Source: Friedmanniella sp. (GTDB taxonomy: Bacteria > Actinomycetota > Actinomycetes > Propionibacteriales > Propionibacteriaceae). Taken from it: a stretch of 13,597 nt of DNA. The position numbers and the translations under genes were made by a program. A model generated the notes under the pieces. That model saw only the letters and a list, made by a program, of their open reading frames with translations, searched no databases and had not been told where the DNA came from. The stretch lies in the NCBI GenBank assembly GCA_025964935.1, contig JAOPXW010000234.1, forward strand, positions 1-13,597. Reading direction: 5' to 3'. The stretch's first letter is position 1, and each line of letters starts with the position of its first letter. Below, one piece after another: positions 8,082 to 13,597 of this stretch.

Positions 8082-8623
8082 GCCACGGTGTACGGGTGCT
8101 GCTGCAGCGGCTCGACCCCGGTCTCGAGCCACCGGCGTACGCCCGTCCCGGCGACGCCGGTGCCGACCTGCGTACCACCGAGGACTTCGAGCTGGCCCCG
8201 GGGGAGCGCCGGGTGGTGGGGACCGGCGTGGCCATCGCCCTGCCGGTCGGCTACGCGGCGTTCGTGCACCCCCGTTCCGGTCTGGCGGCCCGGCACGGCG
8301 TCACCGTGGTCAACACCCCGGGCACCGTCGACGCGGGCTACCGCGGGGAGATCCTGGTCTGCCTGCTGAACACCGACCGGGTGCGGCCCGTGGCCTTCGC
8401 CCGCGGCGACCGGATCGCCCAGCTGGTCGTCCAGCCGGTCAGCCGGGCCGTCTTCGTGGCCGTGCCGGCCCTGCCGGAGTCGGTGCGTGGAATTGACGGG
8501 TACGGGTCGACCGGGGGAATACTGGGCGTTTCGTCGGCGACACCGGTCACCGACGTGGGCAGGACCGCAGAGCCCGTTCGACAGGAGCCGAAGACCATGA
8601 GGGTGCCGGGTGAGATCGCGTGA
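8078..8623 (+). CDS. dut: dUTP diphosphatase
   Basis: Dut hydrolyses dUTP to dUMP and pyrophosphate, keeping uracil out of DNA and feeding dTMP synthesis; the family acts as a trimer with shared active sites. All five motifs are present in order: PGDAGADL (24-31), PRSGLA (65-70), GTVDAGYRGE (82-91, catalytic D85, Y88), RGDRIAQLV (109-117), and a glycine-rich RGIDGYGSTG (137-146) where Tyr replaces the usual Phe. The 181 residues exceed the usual 150-155: about 35 residues follow motif 5, resemble nothing I know, and use unusual codons. The GTG at 8078 overlaps the DUF3093 stop, and the stop overlaps the DUF3710 start, both as GTGA. A second GTG at codon 7 is a less likely start. Confidence 0.95.
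   Translation: MSHGVRVLLQRLDPGLEPPAYARPGDAGADLRTTEDFELAPGERRVVGTGVAIALPVGYAAFVHPRSGLAARHGVTVVNTPGTVDAGYRGEILVCLLNTDRVRPVAFARGDRIAQLVVQPVSRAVFVAVPALPESVRGIDGYGSTGGILGVSSATPVTDVGRTAEPVRQEPKTMRVPGEIA
8493..8523 (+). promoter_or_regulatory. Possible internal promoter in dut 3' end
   Basis: TTGACG (8493-8498) and AATACT (8518-8523) lie 19 nt apart inside dut. Over this stretch the codons GGA, ATT, GGA, ATA and GTT appear, all unusual for this gene. That suggests bases were kept for a signal other than the protein. It would serve DUF3710 and the genes after it. The spacing is long, so confidence is low. Confidence 0.28.
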
Positions 8624-9402
8624 TCTTTCGTAGGGACAAGAAGCGTCGGGACGAGGTCGACCAGGTCGAGGCCGACGTGGCCACCGACCCCACCGAGGCC
8701 CTACCGGCCGACGCCTCCGGCGAGTCCGACCTGACCGCCCTCGACGGCCGTGACTGGCGGAGCCAGGGCCCCTGGGACATCGCCGAGGTGCCGGTGCCCG
8801 AGGAGGACGAGGACCTCGAGGAGGTCCCGCAGCCGCCCAAGATCGACCTGGGCAGCCTGATCGTGACCGGCGTCCCCGGCTCGGAGCTGCGGCTCCAGGT
8901 CTCGGAGGAGAGCCAGCAGATCGTCTCGGCCATGCTCGTGATGGAGACCGCGGTCGAGCCCACCGCCGCATCGGGCCAGCAGACGCAGGTCTACTCCTCG
9001 GCGCTGGAGATCGGCGCGTACGCCGCCCCCCGGAGCGGCGGTCTGTGGACCGAGCTGCGGGACGAGATCTCGGCCAGCGCGGTTGAGGCGGGCGGCTCGG
9101 CGTCCCTGGCGGAGGGGCCCTTCGGGGTCGAGCTCCGTCGTCTGGTCCCGGTCACCACCCCTGACGGCGAAGAGGGCTACCAGCCGTCGAAGATGTGGGT
9201 GGCCGAGGGCCCGCGCTGGCTGTTGCGCGGCATCGTGTACGGCCAGGCCGCCATCGAGGAGGGCTGGGACAACCCCGTCGTGGCCGATGTGGTGTCCGCC
9301 TTCCGCCAGGTCGTGGTCCGGCGCGGCGACGAGGCCATGGCCCCTGGGGACCTGCTGCCGCTGGCCATGCCCGCCGGCCTGGTCACCGACGACCAGTCGT
9401 GA
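8620..9402 (+). CDS. DUF3710 family protein
   Basis: This 260-residue soluble protein has no signal peptide and no membrane helix. Residues 1-85 form a charged N-terminal region: it opens IFRRDKKRRDEV and becomes strongly acidic (PEEDEDLEEVP). The conserved domain follows from about residue 75 to the end, with strand-rich segments, the motif SGLWTELRDEI-like GGLWTELRDEI, and GPRWLLRGIVYG near residues 205-215. Length and order match DUF3710, represented by M. tuberculosis Rv2696c (about 259 residues, from memory). Its function is unknown. The GTG start overlaps the dut stop in GTGA, indicating translational coupling. A tryptophan-rich domain beside an OB-fold gene and dut hints at nucleic-acid metabolism, but this rests on neighbours alone. 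Confidence 0.88.
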   Translation: MIFRRDKKRRDEVDQVEADVATDPTEALPADASGESDLTALDGRDWRSQGPWDIAEVPVPEEDEDLEEVPQPPKIDLGSLIVTGVPGSELRLQVSEESQQIVSAMLVMETAVEPTAASGQQTQVYSSALEIGAYAAPRSGGLWTELRDEISASAVEAGGSASLAEGPFGVELRRLVPVTTPDGEEGYQPSKMWVAEGPRWLLRGIVYGQAAIEEGWDNPVVADVVSAFRQVVVRRGDEAMAPGDLLPLAMPAGLVTDDQS

Positions 9403-9434
9403 GTCTCCGTCCGCGGATGAGGAGCACACCCACC

Positions 9435-9473
9435 ATGACCGTGCCATCCTGGGTATTGGGAAGTGATGTCTGA
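9435..9473 (+). CDS. Possible 12-residue leader ORF before the OB-fold gene
   Basis: An ATG at 9435, with AGGAG ending 10 nt upstream, opens a frame MTVPSWVLGSDV. Its stop TGA shares one base with the ATG of the next gene (TGATG). It fills the only sizeable gap in the operon (9403-9472). Its codons (CCA, GTA, TTG, GGA, AGT, GAT) are unlike those of the neighbours. It could be a short coupling ORF that feeds ribosomes to the OB-fold gene, or chance. No family is recognisable at this length. Confidence 0.3.
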   Translation: MTVPSWVLGSDV

Positions 9474-9853
9474 TGACAACGGAGAACAGGCTGCAGCGAG
9501 CGCTGCGGCGGCTGGCCTCCTCCAACGCCGAGCTGGAGTCCGAGGACCTGCAGCGCAACGTGCGTGAGGAGGGTGCCATCCCGATCAAGACGTGCGAGGA
9601 CCGGCAGCACGTGAGTCTGACGGGCACGATCTGTACCGTCACGATCAACCCGCGGGAGGGCCATCCCGCCCTCGAGGTCGAGCTGCGCGACGGTTCCGGC
9701 ACGGTCACGCTGGCCTGGCTGGGTCGGCGACAGATCCCGGGGATTGACCCGGGCCGTACGGTGAAGGTCTCGGGTCGGATCAGCTGTCACGAGGGGCGGC
9801 GGCTGATGTACAACCCCCGCTACGAGCTGCTCCCCACCCCGCAGCCTTCGTGA
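9473..9853 (+). CDS. OB-fold nucleic-acid-binding protein
   Basis: This is a 126-residue protein. A helical N-terminal part (about 1-40, RLQRALRRLASSNAELESEDLQ) precedes an OB-fold barrel at about residues 45-121: HVSLTGTICTVTI, ALEVELRDGSGTVTLAWLG, IPGIDPGRTVKVSGRIS and LMYNPRYELL. The spacing of a short turn DGSG before TVTLAWLG is typical of tRNA_anti-like OB domains, which bind single-stranded nucleic acid. It matches the family of M. tuberculosis Rv2694c by length, content and position. The specific ligand is unknown. The ATG at 9473 shares a base with the stop of the 12-residue leader ORF, and GGGAAG also lies 9-10 nt upstream. The stop overlaps the DUF3159 GTG in GTGA. Confidence 0.88.
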   Translation: MTTENRLQRALRRLASSNAELESEDLQRNVREEGAIPIKTCEDRQHVSLTGTICTVTINPREGHPALEVELRDGSGTVTLAWLGRRQIPGIDPGRTVKVSGRISCHEGRRLMYNPRYELLPTPQPS

Positions 9854-10608
9854 CCGACCGGCACGTCGGCTCCGAACCGGAGGCACGACCCGACCTCGAC
9901 CCGGCGGTCCGACCGTCCTCGACCGACGCTCAGGCCGACCCCGCCGAGCCGCAGTTCCGCTACGTCGAGGAGTTCGTCCGCCACCAGCTGTCGGCCTCGC
10001 TCGGCGGGCTCCGCGGCATGCTCGAGGCCGCGCTGCCCTTCGTCGGCTTCACCCTCGCCTGGGTGGGCACCCGGCAGCTCTACCCGGCCCTGGGGGCGGC
10101 CCTCGGGGTCGCCCTGGCGCTGGTGGCGGCCCGGCTGGTGCAGCGGCAGTCGGTGAAGTACGTCGCCCAGGCCATCGTCCCCACCGCGATCGCCGCCGTC
10201 GTGGCGAGCCGGACCGGCCGGGCCGAGGACATCTTCCTGCCCGGGATCCTCTACAACGGGGTGCTCGGGGTGGTCTCTCTCGTCACGATCGCCATCCGCC
10301 GGCCGCTGGTCGGCTTCGTGATCGGCGCCGCCATCCAGGACCCGACCGGCTGGATCCGGGACCGCGGCCTGGTGCGGATGACCTCCAAGCTGACCGCGGT
10401 GCTCGCCGTGCCCTACCTGACCCGGCTCGTCGTCCAGCTCCCGCTCTACTTCGCGGGCCAGGTGGTGTGGCTCGGCGTGGCCAAGGTCGCCCTGGGCTGG
10501 CCGCTGCTGATCGCGGCACTCGCCGTCATCGGGGTGCTGCTCTCCCGGGGCCGGACCCCGATGGAGGACAGTGCACTGGCCGGTCGGGTCGGTCCGCCGC
10601 CCGCCTGA
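9850..10608 (+). CDS. DUF3159 family integral membrane protein
   Basis: This 252-residue protein has a polar N-terminal tail (1-50) and then about six hydrophobic segments near residues 58-73, 79-97, 104-120, 130-149, 182-200 and 203-232. Short positively charged loops (ARLVQRQSVKY, IAIRRP) separate some of them. RYVEEFVRHQLSASLGGLRGMLEAALPFVGFT is the start of the conserved DUF3159 region; the M. tuberculosis relative is Rv2693c. Its function is unknown; the fold suggests a transporter or channel-like membrane protein. The GTG start overlaps the OB-fold stop by four bases. It is the last gene of the + strand operon and converges on the RCK gene, with a 31-bp gap. The neighbouring potassium genes might indicate an ion-related role, but this is only position. 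Confidence 0.85.
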   Translation: MTDRHVGSEPEARPDLDPAVRPSSTDAQADPAEPQFRYVEEFVRHQLSASLGGLRGMLEAALPFVGFTLAWVGTRQLYPALGAALGVALALVAARLVQRQSVKYVAQAIVPTAIAAVVASRTGRAEDIFLPGILYNGVLGVVSLVTIAIRRPLVGFVIGAAIQDPTGWIRDRGLVRMTSKLTAVLAVPYLTRLVVQLPLYFAGQVVWLGVAKVALGWPLLIAALAVIGVLLSRGRTPMEDSALAGRVGPPPA

Positions 10609-10612
10609 CCAC

Positions 10613-10632
10613 GGCGCACCTCGACGGTGCCC
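10613..10632. terminator. Small hairpin between convergent operons
   Basis: GCACC (10616-10620) pairs with GGTGC (10626-10630) around TCGAC; a bulged C then allows two more G-C pairs. It occupies the 31-bp gap between the DUF3159 and RCK stop codons and could work in both directions. The stem is short. Confidence 0.3.
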
Positions 10633-10639
10633 GCCCGGG

Positions 10640-11347
10640 TCAGATCGTCTGGACCCGCGGCGTGGCCGTGGTGGCCACGATGGAGCCCTCGCGGGGCGAC
10701 AGCAGATCGGCCAGCTCCTCCTCGAAGTCCTGGGCGGTGACGAACAGGAGCTCGTCGCCGGCCTCCAGTGAGCCGTCCCGGTCCGGCGGCTGGGCGTGGC
10801 CGTCGCGGATGAGGGCGACCAGCACCACGTCACCGGGCCAGGTCATGTCCCCGATCCGGGAGCCGACGCAAGGGCTGGAGGTGGGCAGGGTCATCTCGAC
10901 CAGGTTGGTCTGGCCCTCGTGGAAGGTGAGCAGCCGGACCAGGTCGCCGACGGTGACCGCCTCCTCGACCAGCGCCGACATCAGCCGCGGCGTGGAGACG
11001 GCGACGTCGACCCCCCAGACGTCGTTGAAGAGCCACTCGTTCTTGGGGTGGTTGACCCGGCCGACCGTCCGGGGCACGCCGAACTCGGTCTTGGCCAGCA
11101 GCGACATGACCAGGTTGGCCTTGTCGTCCCCGGTCGCGGCGATGGCCACGTCGCAGGTGTCGATCCCGGCCTCCTCCAGCGAGGACAGCTCGCAGGCGTC
11201 GGCCAGCAGCCACTCCGCCTGCGGCAGGGTGTCGCTCTTGATCGCCCGGGGGTCCCGGTCGATCAGCAGGACCTCGTGACCGTTCTCCACGAGCTCGGCG
11301 GCGATGGACCGGCCGACGTTGCCGGCTCCGGCGATGGCTACCCGCAT
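10640..11347 (-). CDS. trkA: TrkA/CeoC-type RCK potassium-transport regulator
   Basis: This 235-residue cytosolic protein has an N-terminal RCK (TrkA_N) Rossmann domain and a C-terminal RCK_C domain. GAGNVG (7-12) with D30 at the end of the second strand is the NAD(H)-binding fingerprint, and IAATGDDKANL (69-79) is typical of TrkA proteins. RCK_C spans about 145-215 (LPTSSPCVGSRIGDM...GDELLFVTA). The family gates or regulates potassium carriers through nucleotide binding. I start at the ATG at 11347, preceded by a GGGGAG Shine-Dalgarno 7-8 nt upstream; the longer frame would start at TTG inside that site. It follows the first RCK gene by 25 nt in the same operon. From memory it corresponds to M. 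tuberculosis CeoC. Confidence 0.9.
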   Translation of the reverse strand: MRVAIAGAGNVGRSIAAELVENGHEVLLIDRDPRAIKSDTLPQAEWLLADACELSSLEEAGIDTCDVAIAATGDDKANLVMSLLAKTEFGVPRTVGRVNHPKNEWLFNDVWGVDVAVSTPRLMSALVEEAVTVGDLVRLLTFHEGQTNLVEMTLPTSSPCVGSRIGDMTWPGDVVLVALIRDGHAQPPDRDGSLEAGDELLFVTAQDFEEELADLLSPREGSIVATTATPRVQTI

Positions 11348-11372
11348 GATGTGTCTCCCCAACGGTCGGTGG

Positions 11373-12035
11373 TCATTCGGGACCCGGCGGTGCTTCGAGG
11401 ACGGCTTCGACCCGGGCCAGCTGGTCGTCGGCGACCGCGGCGTACACGAGGTCGCCGTCCTGCAGGATGGTCCCGCGCCGCGGCACCATGCCCGCGCCCA
11501 GCCGGAACAGGAAGGCCACCCGCGCTCCGGTGGCCTCGTCGATGTGGTCGACCGTGCGACCGACCCAGGACGCGTCGACGTGCACCTCCATCAGCCGGAC
11601 CGCGCCGGAGGGGTCACGCCACTGCGGCTCGGAGCCGGCCGGCAGCAGTCGGCGGAGCACCTGGTCGGAGGTCCAGCGCACCGTGGCGACGGTGGGGATG
11701 CCGAGGCGCTCGTAGACCTCGGCGCGGCCGGGGTCATAGATCCGGGCCACCACGTTGTCCACGCTGAAGGTCTCGCGGACCACCCGGGCGGCCAGGATGT
11801 TGGAGTTGTCGCCGCTGGAGACGGCGGCGAACCCTTCGGCCTGCTCGATCCCGGACTCGATCAGCACCTCGCGGTCGAAGCCGACCCCCTTGACGGTCCG
11901 CCCGCCGAAGTCGGGGCCGAGCCGCCGGAACGAGTCCACCATGACGTCGATGACGGCCACGGTGTGGCCGCGCTTCTCCAGGCTCCGCGCGAGGCTGGAT
12001 CCGACCCGGCCGCAGCCCATGATCACGATGTGCAC
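11373..12035 (-). CDS. trkA: TrkA/CeoB-type RCK potassium-transport regulator
   Basis: This is a 220-residue stand-alone RCK protein and the first gene of the two-gene minus-strand operon. The N-terminal domain begins HIVIMGCGRVGSSLA, with G7, G9 and G12 of the dinucleotide loop and D30 (VAVID) for adenosine ribose binding. VSSGDNSNILAARVVRE (72-88) is the family block. RCK_C covers about 145-215 (VDASWVGRTVDHID...LQDGDLVYAAV). I choose the GTG at 12035: the family begins here, the frame upstream to 12275 runs across the divergent promoter region, and TAGACT lies 7 nt before this GTG. The partner membrane protein is probably the divergent KimA-like carrier, since no TrkH/KtrB gene is in the window. 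It corresponds by position to M. tuberculosis CeoB. Confidence 0.9.
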   Translation of the reverse strand: MHIVIMGCGRVGSSLARSLEKRGHTVAVIDVMVDSFRRLGPDFGGRTVKGVGFDREVLIESGIEQAEGFAAVSSGDNSNILAARVVRETFSVDNVVARIYDPGRAEVYERLGIPTVATVRWTSDQVLRRLLPAGSEPQWRDPSGAVRLMEVHVDASWVGRTVDHIDEATGARVAFLFRLGAGMVPRRGTILQDGDLVYAAVADDQLARVEAVLEAPPGPE

Positions 12036-12042
12036 GCCTGCG

Positions 12043-12048
12043 AGTCTA
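12043..12048 (-). promoter_or_regulatory. -10 element of the RCK operon (leaderless)
   Basis: Read on the minus strand, TAGACT is followed by CGCAGGC (7 nt) and the GTG start. It fits TANNNT with leaderless spacing. It faces away from the KimA-like gene's -10 in a 79-bp divergent gap. No -35 stands out. Confidence 0.5.
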
Positions 12049-12100
12049 GGGTGAGCGGGTCTCGGCGGAGCGGTCGGCCCGTCGGACGCCGGTCGTCCAC

Positions 12101-12106
12101 TAGAGT
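12101..12106 (+). promoter_or_regulatory. -10 element of KimA-like gene (leaderless)
   Basis: TAGAGT is followed by 8 nt (CAGCGAAC) and the GTG at 12115. There is no Shine-Dalgarno, so a leaderless transcript is likely. Together with TAGACT on the other strand it marks the short divergent promoter region. Confidence 0.45.
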
Positions 12107-12114
12107 CAGCGAAC

Positions 12115-13597
12115 GTGGCCAACCTGTCGGATGTCGGCAAACGTCTGCTGCTCGGCCGCAAGCTGAGCAGTACGCAGCTCGGCGAGACCCTGCTCCCCAA
12201 GCGCATCGCGCTGCCGGTCTTCGCCTCCGACGCACTCTCCTCGGTGGCGTACGCGCCCGACGAGATCCTGCTCACCCTGTCGCTGGCCGGGCTCGCGGGC
12301 TACGCGTTCTCCTGGAAGATCGCCATCCTGGTCGCGCTGGTGATGCTGGTGGTGGTGGCCTCCTACCGGCAGAACGTGCACGCCTACCCCTCCGGCGGCG
12401 GGGACTACGAGGTGGCCACGGTCAACCTCGGCCCCAACGCCGGCCTCACCGTGGCGGCGGCCCTGCTGGTGGACTACGTGCTCACCGTCGCGGTCTCGAT
12501 CTCCTCGGGGGTCCAGAACGCGAAGTCGGTCTTCCCCGCCATCGACGGCCACGAGGCCTGGGTGGCGGCGATCGCGGCGGTCATCCTGATGGCCCTCAAC
12601 CTGCGGGGTGTCCGGGAGTCCGGCACCTTCTTCGCCATCCCGACCTACTGCTTCATGGCCGGCATCATCACCATGGTGCTCTACGGGCTGTTCAAGATCC
12701 TCGTGCTGGGCGACCCGATCAAGGCCCACAGCGCCCAGTACGGGATCGAGCCGGACCCCAAGTACGCGGCCTTCAGCGGGCTGATGATGGTGGCGCTGCT
12801 GGCCCGGACCTTCTCCTCGGGGTGTGCCGCGCTGACCGGGGTGGAGGCCATCTCCAACGGCGTGCCCGCGTTCAAGAAGCCCAAGAGCCGCAACGCCGCC
12901 ACCACCCTGCTGCTGCTGGGGACCATCGCGGTGTCGATGCTGATCGGGGTCATCACCCTGGCCAACCTGACCGGGCTGAAGCTGATCGACACCGGCCGCT
13001 CCTTCTACACCCTGAACGGGCAGCGGGTCGAGGTGATCGAGGAGACCGCGATCGGGCAGCTCGCCCGGGCGGTCTTCGCCGACTTCCGACCCGGCTTCTA
13101 CTTCGTCATCGGGGCCACGATGATCATCTTGTTCCTGGCCGCGAACACCGCCTTCAACGGCTTCCCCGTCCTCGGCTCGATCCTGGCCAGGGACGGCTAC
13201 CTGCCCCGCCAGCTGCACACCCGGGGCGACCGGCTGGCGTACAGCAACGGGATCGTCGTCCTCGCCGTCCTGGCCATCATCCTGATCATCGCCTTCAAGG
13301 CCGACGTCACCGCCCTGATCCAGCTGTACGTGGTCGGGGTCTTCGTCTCCTTCACGGTCAGCCAGCTGGGCATGATGCGGCACTGGACCCGGCACCTGAA
13401 GACCGAGCGCGATCCGGCCGCCCGGGCCCGGATGCTCCGCTCCCGGGTCATCAACGGGGTGGGCCTGACCATGACCGGCACCGTCCTGGTCATCGTCCTG
13501 CTGTCCAAGTTCGTGCAGGGCGCCTACATCGCCATCATCGCCATGGCCGCCATCTACGTGATGATGAAGCTGATCCGGCGGCACTACGACGCGGTCT
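12115..13597 (+). CDS. KimA-like potassium/proton symporter (APC superfamily, KUP type), 3' partial
   Basis: The frame opens at a GTG and stays open to the window edge: 494 codons, C-terminus missing. At least ten hydrophobic helices are visible. It aligns closely, from memory, with B. subtilis KimA (YdaO). SDALSSVAY holds D39 and Y46 (KimA D36, Y43). LLVDYVLTVAVSIS holds T124 and S128 (KimA T121, S125). SSGCAALTGVEAISN holds T241 and E244 (KimA T230, E233). These residues form the potassium site and proton-coupling position in that structure. SYRQNVHAYPSGGGDY and RGDRLAYSNGI also agree. The cytosolic C-terminal domain, which in KimA receives c-di-AMP, lies mostly past the window. Databases often name this family only APC permease or amino acid permease (Rv2690c in M. 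tuberculosis). Two RCK genes diverge from it. Confidence 0.88.
   Translation, partial: MANLSDVGKRLLLGRKLSSTQLGETLLPKRIALPVFASDALSSVAYAPDEILLTLSLAGLAGYAFSWKIAILVALVMLVVVASYRQNVHAYPSGGGDYEVATVNLGPNAGLTVAAALLVDYVLTVAVSISSGVQNAKSVFPAIDGHEAWVAAIAAVILMALNLRGVRESGTFFAIPTYCFMAGIITMVLYGLFKILVLGDPIKAHSAQYGIEPDPKYAAFSGLMMVALLARTFSSGCAALTGVEAISNGVPAFKKPKSRNAATTLLLLGTIAVSMLIGVITLANLTGLKLIDTGRSFYTLNGQRVEVIEETAIGQLARAVFADFRPGFYFVIGATMIILFLAANTAFNGFPVLGSILARDGYLPRQLHTRGDRLAYSNGIVVLAVLAIILIIAFKADVTALIQLYVVGVFVSFTVSQLGMMRHWTRHLKTERDPAARARMLRSRVINGVGLTMTGTVLVIVLLSKFVQGAYIAIIAMAAIYVMMKLIRRHYDAV

Noticed and set aside
10796..11767. A 323-codon open frame on the plus strand
   Set aside because: It is antisense to both RCK genes, which carry intact NAD-binding motifs in their own frames.
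12106..13584. A 492-codon open frame on the minus strand
   Set aside because: It is antisense to the KimA-like gene, is rich in Gly, Asp, Gln and His with no domain, while the + strand frame encodes clear membrane helices and conserved motifs.
12115..13597. Calling the carrier an amino acid permease
   Set aside because: It belongs to the APC superfamily, but the KimA potassium-site residues are all present and two potassium-type RCK genes are adjacent, so KimA-like is the better call.

Overview
The DNA is very GC-rich, with strong G/C preference at third codon positions, frequent GTG starts, and start codons placed a few bases after TANNNT-like -10 boxes. These traits and the gene families present (DUF4193, DUF3093, DUF3710, DUF3159, an iron-sulfur-type ferrochelatase, a fused RmlC-RmlD) indicate an actinobacterium. 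I would guess Propionibacteriales, but the order is inference. I see no tRNA, rRNA, CRISPR array, insertion sequence or phage gene. No stretch over 300 bases lacks a gene; the longest gaps are 6948-7148 and 7452-7631, and both hold regulatory-looking structure.

Layout. Bases 1-948 hold the 3' part of a ferritin-like/VIT1 membrane iron transporter (+). Bases 1012-4421 hold a complete dTDP-L-rhamnose set: rmlA (-) diverges from rmlB and an rmlC-rmlD fusion (+). An MFS transporter (-, 4418-5752) ends tail-to-tail with the fusion gene and diverges from ferrochelatase (+, 5766-6947); a 7-7-7 inverted repeat lies between the two starts. After a hairpin terminator and a structured leader comes the small zinc-ribbon protein DUF4193 (7149-7451), followed by a cluster of hairpins.

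Bases 7632-10608 form a compact + strand operon: DUF3093, dut, DUF3710, an OB-fold protein and DUF3159. Three of its four junctions are GTGA stop/start overlaps. Running toward it on the minus strand are two stand-alone RCK (TrkA-type) potassium regulators. Diverging from those on the + strand (12115 to the window edge) is a large carrier with the potassium-site residues of Bacillus subtilis KimA. The block from DUF4193 to the carrier resembles, from memory, the Mycobacterium tuberculosis Rv2699c-Rv2690c neighbourhood (dut = Rv2697c, ceoC/ceoB = Rv2692/Rv2691).

How the genes fit together. The rml genes make dTDP-L-rhamnose for cell-surface glycans. The VIT protein and ferrochelatase handle iron and haem. 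dut keeps dUTP out of DNA. The two RCK proteins and the KimA-like carrier are most economically read as one potassium-uptake module. The points most worth following up are that module, the DUF4193 leader with an ECF-sigma-like promoter, the hemH/MFS inverted repeat, the repeated leaderless-start pattern, and two minicistrons in the dut operon.
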